Shown here: positions 33,590-42,486 of the stretch, piece by piece | Layout of the letters: every line of letters begins with the position of its first letter | Numbering within the stretch: the first letter of the stretch is position 1 | Assembly (NCBI RefSeq): GCF_002920615.1 | Contig: NZ_PQSU01000051.1 | Coordinates: 1 to 45,808, forward strand | DNA: 45,808 nt | Source: Streptomyces sp. Ru62 | Lineage (GTDB): Bacteria > Actinomycetota > Actinomycetes > Streptomycetales > Streptomycetaceae | Direction: 5' to 3' | The notes under the pieces: generated by a model | What the model was told of the DNA's origin: nothing | What the model saw: the letters and a program-made list of their open reading frames with translations, nothing else | Databases searched by the model: none | Position numbers and translations under genes: made by a program

Positions 33590-35272
33590 TCAGATCGTCG
33601 CGAGGTACTGGTGGACCGAACGGACGGCGCTGGCGCCGTCACCCACGGCGGCGGCGACCCGCTTCATCGAGGCCAGACGCACGTCACCGGCCGCGAACAC
33701 GCCGGGCACGCTGGTCTCGTACGGCAGCGGCTCACGCCCCAGCTCCTTCCAGCGCGGTCCGAGGTCATCCGTCGACAACTGCCGGTCCGTCGGCACGAAC
33801 CCGTCCGGGTCCAGGACCACTCCACCGAGCCATGTCGTCGCCGGCCGGGCGCCGATGAAGCAGAACAGGCCCGCGCAGTCGGTACGGCGGGCCCCGGCGC
33901 CCTCGGCCCGGGTGGTCAGGGACACACCGTCCAGGTGGGGTCTGCCGTGCAACGCCGTCACCTCGGTGCCGGTGAGCACGGTGATCCGCGGATCGTTCAG
34001 AATGCGCTCCACGAGGTACGCGGACATACGAGCGCCGAGATCGGGTCCCCGTACCACCAGGGTGACCCCGGAGGCGTACCGGGCCAGATGCAGGGCGGCC
34101 TGGCCCGCGGAGTTGGCGCCGCCGACCACCGCGACCGGCCGGCCGGCGACCGCCTGGGCCTCCAGGTCGGTGGCCGCGTAGTAGATGCCACAGCCGGTCA
34201 GTTCCGCCCAGCCGTCGAGCGGGAGCGCCCGGTACTCGGCCCCGGTGGCGACGATCACCGCCCGCGTCTCGATGCGGGTTCCGTCCATCAGGGTCACGAC
34301 GTGGTCGCGGCCCTCGGTGCTCAGCCCGACGACACCGCACGGACTGGCGAGGCGCACACCGAACTTCAGCGCCTGTACGGCGGCACGCGCGGTCAGATCG
34401 GCCCCGCTGAGGCCGAAGGGGAAACCGAGGTAGTTCTCGATACGTGCGCTCGTGGCGGCCTGGCCGCCCACGGCCACCCCGTCCAGCAGCACCGTCTGAA
34501 GGCCCTCGGAGGCGCCGTACACCGCGGCCGCCAGCCCCGCCGGACCGGCACCCACGACGGTGAGGTCGGCCGAGCCGCGCCCGGTGCGGCGGTAGGCGAG
34601 GTTGAGCTGCTGGCTCAGTACGCCCGGCGTCACGCGGGGCGTGGCCTCACGTGATGACAGGGCCGCGGGCAGGTCCTCCTCGGTGAGACCGGACGAGCGC
34701 AGCGCGTCCGCGCCCTGCGGTGAGTCGCTGTCCAGCCACCGGTGCGGCACGCCCTGACGGTCCAGGAAGGTGCGCATGGCCAGGCCCGCGGCCGATCCGG
34801 CGTCGCCGACGATCCGCAGCGTCTGCTCCGTCGCCTGGCGCAGCAGCCGGCGCCGGGCGAGGATCGCGCGCAGGAGCAGGTCGGAGAGCTCTGTCTCCTG
34901 GGCCATCAGCCTGCGGAAGGCCGCCGGCTGCACCCGGTGGACCGTGCCGCCGGTCGCGACCCGTACGGTCAGTCCGCGCCGCTGCCCGGTGAGCAGGTTG
35001 AGTTCGCCGGCGAACTGGCCGGGGCCGTGCGTCATGAAGAGGTGCCCGTCACCGCCCTCCGAGGACGGGATGATCGCCTCCAGCGTCGCCGTCCCGCACA
35101 GGAAGAGGTCGACCGAATCGTCCTCCACCTGGTAGAGGACGTCTCCTGCCCGGACCTCCTCGCAGGTCGCGTACCGGGCGGCCCGGGCGAGCTGACCGTC
35201 GTCCAGCCGCACTTCGGCGGCCGTGGCGAGATCGTCGGGACGATCACCGATCTCGGGGAATGAGGTTGCCAT
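33590..35272 (-). CDS. Cyclic-nucleotide-binding domain fused to thioredoxin-reductase-like flavoprotein (no CxxC)
   Basis: A 560-residue fusion. Residues about 20-140 form a Crp-type cNMP-binding domain (AGELNLLTGQRRGLTVRV carries the phosphate-binding cassette). About 150-230 is a thioredoxin-like linker, then a thioredoxin-reductase FAD/NAD unit with VVGAGPAGLAAAVYG and VVGGANSAGQAA, ending in FAAGDVRLASMKRVAAAVGDGASAV. Where thioredoxin reductase has CATC, this reads YYAATDLEA, so the redox disulfide is missing. It cannot be a classical thioredoxin reductase. It may reduce another partner or act as an NADPH oxidase or sensor. ATG 35272 is preferred. Three CACATGT sites lie upstream. Confidence 0.85.
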   Translation of the reverse strand: MATSFPEIGDRPDDLATAAEVRLDDGQLARAARYATCEEVRAGDVLYQVEDDSVDLFLCGTATLEAIIPSSEGGDGHLFMTHGPGQFAGELNLLTGQRRGLTVRVATGGTVHRVQPAAFRRLMAQETELSDLLLRAILARRRLLRQATEQTLRIVGDAGSAAGLAMRTFLDRQGVPHRWLDSDSPQGADALRSSGLTEEDLPAALSSREATPRVTPGVLSQQLNLAYRRTGRGSADLTVVGAGPAGLAAAVYGASEGLQTVLLDGVAVGGQAATSARIENYLGFPFGLSGADLTARAAVQALKFGVRLASPCGVVGLSTEGRDHVVTLMDGTRIETRAVIVATGAEYRALPLDGWAELTGCGIYYAATDLEAQAVAGRPVAVVGGANSAGQAALHLARYASGVTLVVRGPDLGARMSAYLVERILNDPRITVLTGTEVTALHGRPHLDGVSLTTRAEGAGARRTDCAGLFCFIGARPATTWLGGVVLDPDGFVPTDRQLSTDDLGPRWKELGREPLPYETSVPGVFAAGDVRLASMKRVAAAVGDGASAVRSVHQYLATI

Positions 35273-35314
35273 GCCCGAAGAATGCCACCGGGTCACACCG
35301 CCGGGCCACGGATC

Positions 35315-35388
35315 GCCTCACATGTGAGGCTCCGGCGGGGCACATGTGCACGTGAGGACAGTTTGGGTGCACGAACGGTTCCACATGT
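35315..35388. promoter_or_regulatory. Three helically phased CACATGT palindromes
   Basis: GCCTCACATGTGAGGC (35315-35330) is a perfect 16-bp palindrome. GCACATGTGC (35340-35349) is a perfect 10-bp palindrome. CACATGT (35382-35388) is a third copy. Centres are 22 and 41 bp apart, close to two and four helical turns. They lie between the divergent flavoprotein and VOC genes and look like a cooperative operator. The regulator is unknown. Confidence 0.65.
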
Positions 35389-35452
35389 ACGAGGAGTATG
35401 TTCGGTGGTGCCCCTGAACCTGGGGCACGCGCATCCGAGGAGTGTCTTCCGT

Positions 35453-35929
35453 ATGGCCGCCCGACCCGTGGTGCGGGGCCTGCACCACATCAAGATTCCC
35501 GTGTCCGATCTGGAGCGGAGCATCGCCTGGTACGGCTCCGTCCTGGGCGCACGGCGCATCCCGGAGTTCGACCACGTCACCCGGGACGGGGAGTTGTTCG
35601 CCGTCATCCTCGACGTCCCCGGTGCGGACGTGCCCGTGGAACTGCGTCTCGACCCGGCGACCGCCGGACGGCTCGCCGGCTTCGACCCGCTGACCTTCAC
35701 GGTGCCGGGCCGGGCGGAACTCGACGGCTGGATCCGTCACCTCGACACGCTCGGCGTGCCGCACTCACCGGTCATCGTCGCCCTGGTCGGCCATCTCCTG
35801 GTGGTCCCCGACCCCGACGGCGTCCGGCTGCGGTTCTACACCGACGAACCCCACGGACTGGGCGCCGAGCAGGTGGACTTCGCGTCCCCCTGGCTGCGCC
35901 CCGACACCGTGCCGCCAACGGGCGCCTGA
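35453..35929 (+). CDS. VOC (glyoxalase/bleomycin-resistance/dioxygenase) family protein
   Basis: A 158-residue single VOC domain of two beta-alpha-beta-beta-beta repeats: LHHIKIPVSDLERSIAWYGSVLGAR, later DGWIRHLDTLGVPHSP and VVPDPDGVRLRFY. Of the usual metal ligands the first His (in HHIK) and a Glu (in ELRL) are present, while the last position reads RLRFY and lacks the Glu, so metal chemistry is doubtful. Some members bind antibiotics or act as isomerases. ATG 35453 follows GAGGAG. It is divergent from the cNMP flavoprotein and convergent with the molybdo-enzyme. Confidence 0.85.
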   Translation: MAARPVVRGLHHIKIPVSDLERSIAWYGSVLGARRIPEFDHVTRDGELFAVILDVPGADVPVELRLDPATAGRLAGFDPLTFTVPGRAELDGWIRHLDTLGVPHSPVIVALVGHLLVVPDPDGVRLRFYTDEPHGLGAEQVDFASPWLRPDTVPPTGA

Positions 35930-36094
35930 CCGGCGGCGGGGTCACCGGCGGGCGGGGAAGGCGCCGTCGCTCACCGCGGTGGCGCCGTGACCGGTACGCC
36001 GTCCCAGAGACACATGCCGGTCATGTCGGACACGCCTGGCAGATCGCGGGACTTGAGACCCGCGCCCTGCCAGGCACGCCACCGCTGCCGCCGG

Positions 36095-38401
36095 TCAGGT
36101 GCGCATCAGCGCGTGCACGCGGTCGCTGTCCCGCTGGGCGGTCTCCCGTTCCTCGGGCGTCGGCCGCTCCAGTCGTACCGGCACGTCCTTGTGGTGCGGC
36201 GTGCCGGCGATCGGGTCGCGGTCGGCGGCGTCGGTGAGCAGGTTGATCCGCGGGCCATGGGTGACACGCCCGCCGCGGCCGTCGGGCACCGCCATGCCGA
36301 AGCCGTGGGGCAGGGCCACCTGCCCGGCCCGCAGCGTCTCGTCGGCCTCGGCCCGCGCGACCAGGCGGCCGGTCCTCGACACCACGGCCACCCAGTCGCC
36401 CGGGGCGACACCGGCGGCGGACAGGTCCTCCGAGCGGGCCCGCAGCGCGCCGTCCGGGTCGCTCCTGCGCCACGCGGGCGGGCGCAGGATCTGGTTGGCG
36501 TTGTGGCTGCGGCGCTGACCGTTGACCAGGGACAGCGGGAAGCCGGGGTCAGGGCGGTCGGCGGCCGGGTCCAGGGACGTGAGCCAGGCGAGCAGTTCCG
36601 GCACGGCGAGCGTGACGCGTTCGCTGCGCATCAGGCTCCACACCTCGTCGTACCGGTGCTCGCTGAAGGCGAGACCGCTCGGTGACCGCAGGACGCGCTC
36701 GAAGAGTTCCTCGCCGAGCGCGGTCCCGGACGCCTCGGTGCCCAGCGCCCGTTGGACGGCGGGTCCCAGCCGGTGCGCGGCGGTGTGGCAGCCGGGCCAC
36801 AGGACCGCGGCGGAGGCCGCGCCCTCGGGCAGCGTACGGCCGAGCGTGCGGTACAGCAGCGCGGGGGCGACGCCCGGAGCCTCGCGCAGGGTGGCGGCGG
36901 CATGCCGCAGCAGGTTCGGCCGGTCGGTGCGGGCCAGCTCCGTGAGCCGGTCGAGCTCCGCCCGGTCCGGCAGGGCACCGAGCTCCTCCAGGAGCCGGGT
37001 GTAGATCTCGGCCTCCACCAGGGTGCCCGGCAGCGGGGCGAACAGCGGCCGGCGGAGCTGGAAGTAGTTCGTCGGCCACTCGAAGTCGAAGAACGTCCAC
37101 TCCCACTTCTCGTGCTGCGAGGCCGCGGGCAGGACGTAGTCGGCCAGCGCCGCCGTCTCCGTGTAGGCGATGTCGACGACCACCGACAGTTCGCACTCCG
37201 AGAGGGCGCGCTCGACGGACGCCGTGTCCGCCGCGGTGTTGGCCGGATTGGACGAGTCCACCCAGACCGCACGGGCCCGGTGCGGATGGTCGGCGAGGAC
37301 CTCCTCGGCCAGGGTGTTCATGGGCAGGTACCCGCCGATGTACTCGAACCCGGTGATCTGCGAGCGCTCTCCGTGGGACTCCTTCCACAACGGGATCAGC
37401 CAGGAGTGCAGGGCGTTGGTGCCCGGCCGGCCGAAGTGCCCGGTGACCAGGTACAGCAGCTTCTCCAGGTAGCTGTTGAGCGTGGAGTTGCGCCCCTGCT
37501 GGACGCCCAGCTCGACGCGGACGGTCATCGCCCGCGCGGCCAGGATCAGCTCCACGGCCCGCTCCACCTCCGACCGCTCCACCTCGGCGTGGGCGATCCA
37601 CTCGTCGACGGGGATGCGCAGCAGGGCGTCGGCGACCTCTTCGTAGCCCTCGGTGTGGTCCCGCAGGAACGTCTCGTCCGCGCCCCCGCGCCGCACGACC
37701 ATGGCGAGGATCGCGCCCAGCAGGTAGGCGTCGGTTCCGGGCCGCAGCGGCAGGTGGACGTCGGCCACGTCCGCCGTCTCGGTACGGCGCGGATCGATGA
37801 CGATCATCTTCCGGCCGGGGTCGTTCCTGATGCCGTTCACCTCGGTGCGGGCCCGGTTGAAACCGTGTGCCAGCCAGGGGTTGCAGCCGATCGCCACCAG
37901 CAGGTCGCACTCCTCGACGCCCTCGGACGTGTGGCAGACCTGCCCCCCGAACAGTTTGCCGTTGACCCAGAAGTCCCCGGTCTTCTCCTGCGACAGGGCG
38001 CCGAAGAACCGCGTGGAGTTCATCCAGCTCATCAGCGCGTTCCCGTACGCGCCACCGGAGTGGTTGCCCTGACCGCCGCCGCCGACGTAGGCGAGCGCGC
38101 CGGGGCCTCCCGGCTCGGTGGTGGCCCGGATGTCCCGCAGGCGCCCGGCGATCTCGGTCAGCGCGGTGTCCCAGTCCACGGGCTCGTGGCCGCCGTCGGG
38201 GCGGCGGCGCAGCGGGGTGGTGAGACGATCCGGGTGGTCGCCGTACCACGTCAGCCGCTGCGCCTTCTGGCAGAGGTACCCCCGGGTGCGCGGGTTCTCC
38301 TTGTCGCCGCGGACCCGGGTGATCGCACGCTGGTCGATCGCGACCTCAAGACCGCAGTTGACGTAACAGAGGCTGCACGCTGTCTTGTGCCAGTCGGTCA
38401 T
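36095..38401 (-). CDS. Molybdopterin-dependent oxidoreductase (DMSO-reductase family)
   Basis: A 768-residue catalytic subunit. The N-terminus binds a [4Fe-4S] cluster through Cys9, Cys12, Cys16 and Cys44. Then come the molybdopterin guanine dinucleotide domains (GGGGQGNHSGGAYGNAL, CNPWLAHGFN, IDPRRTETADVADVHLPLRPGTDAYLL in part) and the C-terminal dinucleotide domain (HNANQILR, LPHGFGMAV). No Cys or Sec is seen at the usual Mo ligand position, so the ligand may be Ser or Asp. There is no twin-arginine signal, so it is cytoplasmic. No electron-transfer subunit adjoins. ATG 38401 gives the cluster motif its normal place. Confidence 0.88.
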   Translation of the reverse strand: MTDWHKTACSLCYVNCGLEVAIDQRAITRVRGDKENPRTRGYLCQKAQRLTWYGDHPDRLTTPLRRRPDGGHEPVDWDTALTEIAGRLRDIRATTEPGGPGALAYVGGGGQGNHSGGAYGNALMSWMNSTRFFGALSQEKTGDFWVNGKLFGGQVCHTSEGVEECDLLVAIGCNPWLAHGFNRARTEVNGIRNDPGRKMIVIDPRRTETADVADVHLPLRPGTDAYLLGAILAMVVRRGGADETFLRDHTEGYEEVADALLRIPVDEWIAHAEVERSEVERAVELILAARAMTVRVELGVQQGRNSTLNSYLEKLLYLVTGHFGRPGTNALHSWLIPLWKESHGERSQITGFEYIGGYLPMNTLAEEVLADHPHRARAVWVDSSNPANTAADTASVERALSECELSVVVDIAYTETAALADYVLPAASQHEKWEWTFFDFEWPTNYFQLRRPLFAPLPGTLVEAEIYTRLLEELGALPDRAELDRLTELARTDRPNLLRHAAATLREAPGVAPALLYRTLGRTLPEGAASAAVLWPGCHTAAHRLGPAVQRALGTEASGTALGEELFERVLRSPSGLAFSEHRYDEVWSLMRSERVTLAVPELLAWLTSLDPAADRPDPGFPLSLVNGQRRSHNANQILRPPAWRRSDPDGALRARSEDLSAAGVAPGDWVAVVSRTGRLVARAEADETLRAGQVALPHGFGMAVPDGRGGRVTHGPRINLLTDAADRDPIAGTPHHKDVPVRLERPTPEERETAQRDSDRVHALMRT

Positions 38402-38554
38402 ACGTGTTCCCGCTTCCGCGACGGTCCCGCACCGGGTCACGGTCCGCTCGGCGAGCGGCGACGCCCGGGTGTCTGAGGAGTACACATTCCGTGTCCAGGG
38501 TTTCTTCAACGAACTCTCCCTGTCAAGGCGGCGATGTGTCGTGTTCCCGCGGGC

Positions 38555-41401
38555 TCAGCCGCGCAGCGCCGCGGGCAGGTGCTTACGCGTGGTCACACCT
38601 GTCTTCGCGAAGACACGTGACAGATGGCTCGCGACCGTGCGATGGCTCATTCCGAGTTGCCAGCCGATCCGCTGGTTCGACAGCCCGTCGGCCGCGAGGC
38701 GGGTCACCTCGGTCTCCCGGGGCGTCAGGTCGTACTTCTCGGCCCACACGGGACGGGACGTGTCCCCCGCCTGGCCCGCGGCCAGCAGCTCGGAGGCCGC
38801 GCGCCGCTCCCACGCGGTCGCGCCGAGCGTGCCGAACAGCTCCCGGGCCCGCTGGAGATGGGGCCGCGCGTCCAGCAGCCGGCGCCGGCGGCGCAGCCAC
38901 TCACCGAACGCGAGGTGCGTGCGTGCCGACTCGAAGCGCAGGGCGTCGTCCTGCTCGGCGAGCGTGGCCGAGAAATGCCGTTCCGCGCGGGGACCCTCGC
39001 CGAGCAGTGCTTCCGAGCGCCCGATCAGGTGCCGCAGGAGGGCCGAGCCGACAGCCCGGTTGGCCTCGCGTACCAGGTCGACCTGGCGGCGTACCTCCTC
39101 CGCGTGCCCCGTGGCGACGCCAGCCGCGACCAGGTCGCCCAGGGCCCAGGCCGCGACGACCGGGTGACGGGCGTCACCGTCCGCGGCCGACAGCATCCGC
39201 AGCTCCTCGTACGCTTCCTCGGGCCGGCCGTGGGCGAGCGCCAGCAGTCCCCGCGCCCACCGGGACCGCGCGGCAAGCATGTGCAGTCGGCGGGGGAGCG
39301 CGAAGGCCAGGATCCGGTCGGTCAGTTCGCGGTGGCCCTCCTCGTCCCCGGTCCAGGCCCGCGTGTGCGCCACTCCGGCCTCGAACACCATCTCCGCGTG
39401 GGCGTTGGCCGCGGAACGTGCCCAGCGCAGCCCGGTCCGCGCGTCATCCATGAGCCCCTCGCGGTCGCCGAGGTGGACGCGGGCGATCTGGAGATGGGCC
39501 AGCACCATCAGGGCGAGGCCGAACTGCCCTCGCGTGGTCAGCGGCGCGAGGACGCCCGTGGCGTACTGCTCGGCGGCGACCGGCTCGTCCAGCGCGGACG
39601 CGGCGATGACGAGTCCCGCGTCCCGGGCGGGATCGCGAGGGAACGTTCCTTCCCGCACCGACCGCGCTGCTTTCGCCAGCAGGGCACGGGCCGTCGCGGA
39701 GTGGTTGTCGCGGTCCGTCCAGCACAGCGCGGAGACGAGGAAGGGGCAGTCCGCGCGGGCGGGGTTCTTCCGCAGGAGCGCTTCCAGCAGCGGACCCACG
39801 GCTTCGCGCCCGACCGGCTCGCACAGCTCCGGTGCGATGGCGCCGGTCAGCGGCAGGAACGGCGGCGGCCACCCGGTGCTCTTCGCCGTCGCCGAACGCA
39901 GCAGGAGCGACAGCGTGTGGGCCGGCACGGAGTCGCTGTGGTAGGCGACACCGGCCTCCAGCGCCGCCACGGCCGCCGCGAGCGAGGCGTCCACGGGAGC
40001 GTCGGTGATCAGATCCAGCAACCTGCGTACGTCGTCCGGCTGCCCGCCGGTCTGCGCCGCCTGCGCGGCCCGGATCAGCCGCCGTGTCCTGCGGCGCGGA
40101 TCGGGCGTCAGTTCGGCGGCGGCCTCCAGGACGGTGACGGCGCGAGCGGGGTCCCTCGTGGCCCCCTTCTCCAGCGCGGCCGCGGTGGCCTCGTCCGGCT
40201 GCGCGGTCACGGCCGCGACGTACAGCGCGTGCCGGTAGTCGTCGTCGGTGTGCACGGCGGCCAGGGCGAGGTTCATCCGCCGTCGCTCCGCGAGCGAGGC
40301 GCTCCAGTGCAGCGCGGAGCGCAGCAGGGGGCCGTTGAAGCGCAGCCGGTCCCCGTCGACGGTCACCAGGCCCGCTTCTGCGGCCGCCTCCAGCCCCCGT
40401 GCCGGCACGCCCGCCATCCGCGCGGCGGCACGCAGGACCGGCAGACGGTCGGTGTGCGCCTCGGCCGTCAGCAGCAGGAAGCCACGGGCGGCCGGGGGGA
40501 GCGCGTCGAACCGGGCCGCCACCTTCTCCTGGAGCCGTTTTCCCAGCGGCAGGGCGGGGGCCAGCAGGGCCGCCGTCGTCACCTCGCGGACCTGGAGGTT
40601 CCAGGCGAGGCTCACGACGGCGGCCGGATGCCCGCACGCCTCGCGCAGGACGCGTTCGTGCAGGGCGGGCGGGAGGCCGGGACCGTGCCGGTGCAGCAGT
40701 CGCGCGCTCGACCGGTGGTCCAGCGGGCCCAGGGAGAGGCCCGGCAGTCCGGGCAGGACGGCTGGTCCGGCCGCGGGATCGGCGGACAGCAGCACGCTCA
40801 CCCGCTTCCCGGCCAGCCGGGGCAGCGCCCGGCCCAGGGCGTCCAGGGACTCGGCGTCGAACCAGTGGGCGTCGTCGAGGACCAGGAGCACGGGCTCGTG
40901 CGCCGAGGCTCCGGCCGAGTGGAGGGCCTGGGCCAGGGCCGCCCCCGCGTCGCGTGGCACGGTCGAGGCTCCGTGCACCGGGAGCCAGCCGCCGGCTCCG
41001 TCGGGCGGGGTGTGACGGTCCGTGCCGGACCCGCACCGCAGCAGGATGCGGGTGAGGGCGGCGGCCGGGAGGTCGGCCTCGGCCCGCAGGCCGCGGACGT
41101 CGAGCAGCGTGAATCCGGTTCCGGCCAGTCGCGTGGTCTCCTCCAGCAGTGCCGTCTTGCCGATACCGGAGGCACCGCGGACGACCAGCGCGGCGCCTGA
41201 CGCCCGGGCGTCCGAGAGGAAACGTTTCAGCACGCGCATCTCCGTCTCCCGGCCCAGCAGCGCGGATCGCGCCGCCGGAGCCGGACGGAGCGCGTCCCGG
41301 TCCGTGCCCGTCCCGTCGGCGCCGCCGGGCGGGTTCGCGCCGCGGTCCCGGCCGGTCGGGCCGGGCCGGAAGCCTGGTAGGTCGTGGGAAAGTGCTCGCA
41401 T
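38555..41401 (-). CDS. LAL-type LuxR regulator 3
   Basis: A 948-residue LAL. After a Pro/Gly-rich N-terminus of about 45 residues comes LLGRETEMRVLKRFL, Walker A GASGIGKT (76-83), Walker B VLLVLDDAHWFD, and the helical repeat region. The LuxR HTH closes the protein (LTPRETEVTRLAADGLSNQRI, MSHRTVASHLSRVFAKTGV). ATG 41401 follows GGAGG. It stands 347 nt from the next gene. Unlike LAL 2 and LAL 4, I found no shared-motif site upstream. Confidence 0.9.
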   Translation of the reverse strand: MRALSHDLPGFRPGPTGRDRGANPPGGADGTGTDRDALRPAPAARSALLGRETEMRVLKRFLSDARASGAALVVRGASGIGKTALLEETTRLAGTGFTLLDVRGLRAEADLPAAALTRILLRCGSGTDRHTPPDGAGGWLPVHGASTVPRDAGAALAQALHSAGASAHEPVLLVLDDAHWFDAESLDALGRALPRLAGKRVSVLLSADPAAGPAVLPGLPGLSLGPLDHRSSARLLHRHGPGLPPALHERVLREACGHPAAVVSLAWNLQVREVTTAALLAPALPLGKRLQEKVAARFDALPPAARGFLLLTAEAHTDRLPVLRAAARMAGVPARGLEAAAEAGLVTVDGDRLRFNGPLLRSALHWSASLAERRRMNLALAAVHTDDDYRHALYVAAVTAQPDEATAAALEKGATRDPARAVTVLEAAAELTPDPRRRTRRLIRAAQAAQTGGQPDDVRRLLDLITDAPVDASLAAAVAALEAGVAYHSDSVPAHTLSLLLRSATAKSTGWPPPFLPLTGAIAPELCEPVGREAVGPLLEALLRKNPARADCPFLVSALCWTDRDNHSATARALLAKAARSVREGTFPRDPARDAGLVIAASALDEPVAAEQYATGVLAPLTTRGQFGLALMVLAHLQIARVHLGDREGLMDDARTGLRWARSAANAHAEMVFEAGVAHTRAWTGDEEGHRELTDRILAFALPRRLHMLAARSRWARGLLALAHGRPEEAYEELRMLSAADGDARHPVVAAWALGDLVAAGVATGHAEEVRRQVDLVREANRAVGSALLRHLIGRSEALLGEGPRAERHFSATLAEQDDALRFESARTHLAFGEWLRRRRRLLDARPHLQRARELFGTLGATAWERRAASELLAAGQAGDTSRPVWAEKYDLTPRETEVTRLAADGLSNQRIGWQLGMSHRTVASHLSRVFAKTGVTTRKHLPAALRG

Positions 41402-41427
41402 GCGCCGCCTCCGCGGGTAGGGGAGTG

Positions 41428-41443
41428 CGCCAGTGCTCTGGCG
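41428..41443. promoter_or_regulatory. Inverted repeat CGCCAG-TGCT-CTGGCG upstream of LAL 3
   Basis: A perfect 6-4-6 inverted repeat, 26 nt before the LAL 3 start. It may be an operator or a leader hairpin. The rest of the 41402-41748 interval shows nothing else. Confidence 0.35.
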
Positions 41444-41748
41444 TGATCCTGCCGTGGGGGGAGTTGGTTCCGGGGCCTGCTGACCGGGGCGTCGCCGAGT
41501 CCGCAGGGCGGTCCGCCGACCCGTGGTCCGCCGCACCCCCGCACACCGCTTCGGCGCGGCTGCGCGAGGACCCGACGGCCCGCCACCGGCGGGCAGGCGT
41601 CCCGTCCGGATGTGCCGTCAGACCGCACAAGGGGGCCTTGGCTCGTCATCGCCTTGTGCTCGGTGACGACACGAGAGTGTTTCGGCCTCGACGGGGGCAC
41701 GCCGCCCTCGACGGCGTGCCACGAGGGCCACCCGCGCGCGGTACCGCC

Positions 41749-42486
41749 TCACAGCGCGCCGTTGCGGATGGCGTAGGCCACCGCCTGCGTCCGGTTGCGC
41801 AGGCCCAGCCGGGTGATGACGTCGTGCAGCACGTTCTTGATCGTGCGTTCCGAGTAGTTGAGGCGTGCCGCCACCTCCGCGGTGCTCAACCCCTCGGCCA
41901 GCAGCCGCAGGACGTCCACCTCCCGGGCGGACAGGTCGGACGAGCCAGGCTGGTGCCCGGGCAGCGAACGCAGCCGCTCGACCAGGGCGCGCACCAAAGT
42001 GGGCGGCAGCGGCGACTCTCCTTGCAGGGCCCTGCGACTCGCCCGCACGATGTCGGCGTAACCGACCTCGCCGCGCAGCAGCACACCCACCACACCGCGG
42101 TCGACCGCGTACAACAGGTGCCGCTCGCTGATCGAGTCCACCACCAGCAGCACCGGCACCCCCCGCCCCTGGCCCGGCCCGGCGACCTCCTCGACACGTG
42201 TGAGTGTCGCCAGGGAGACCTTGTGCGCCAGCACCAGTGCCACGTCGGCACCGTGCCGGTCCTCCCAGGGCACCACCCGCACACCCGACGCCGCACGGAG
42301 GTAGGCCTGCGCGCCCTCCTCCGTGAGCACGTCGCTCGCCGTCAGGGTGAGCGTCACCGGCAGGGCGTCCCGGTCCTCGCCCCCTCCCAGGGCCCTCATC
42401 GCCGGCGCGTCCGGCACGGACGTCAGACGGAACCGGCCGGCCGTACCCGGACGCTCCCGCACCGCCTTGACGGCACTTCGTGTCAT
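41749..42486 (-). CDS. LuxR-family regulator with degenerate receiver-like domain
   Basis: A 245-residue protein. The C-terminal LuxR HTH is clear (LSAREVDVLRLLAEGLSTAEV, YSERTIKNVLHDVITRLGL). The N-terminal half resembles a response-regulator receiver (VPVLLVVDSISERHLLYAVDRGVVGVLLRG in pieces), but the phospho-acceptor Asp strand reads ADVALVLAHK, with no Asp at the expected place. It is therefore probably phosphorylation-independent. Its ATG overlaps the stop of LAL 4 (ATGA at 42483-42486), so the two are translationally coupled. Some streptomycete clusters carry such a pair; function here is inferred to be activation of local genes. Confidence 0.85.
   Translation of the reverse strand: MTRSAVKAVRERPGTAGRFRLTSVPDAPAMRALGGGEDRDALPVTLTLTASDVLTEEGAQAYLRAASGVRVVPWEDRHGADVALVLAHKVSLATLTRVEEVAGPGQGRGVPVLLVVDSISERHLLYAVDRGVVGVLLRGEVGYADIVRASRRALQGESPLPPTLVRALVERLRSLPGHQPGSSDLSAREVDVLRLLAEGLSTAEVAARLNYSERTIKNVLHDVITRLGLRNRTQAVAYAIRNGAL

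Noticed and set aside
41402..41748. A small gene between LAL 3 and the LuxR gene
   Set aside because: Frames here are low-complexity, lack ribosome-binding sites and show no GC3 signature.
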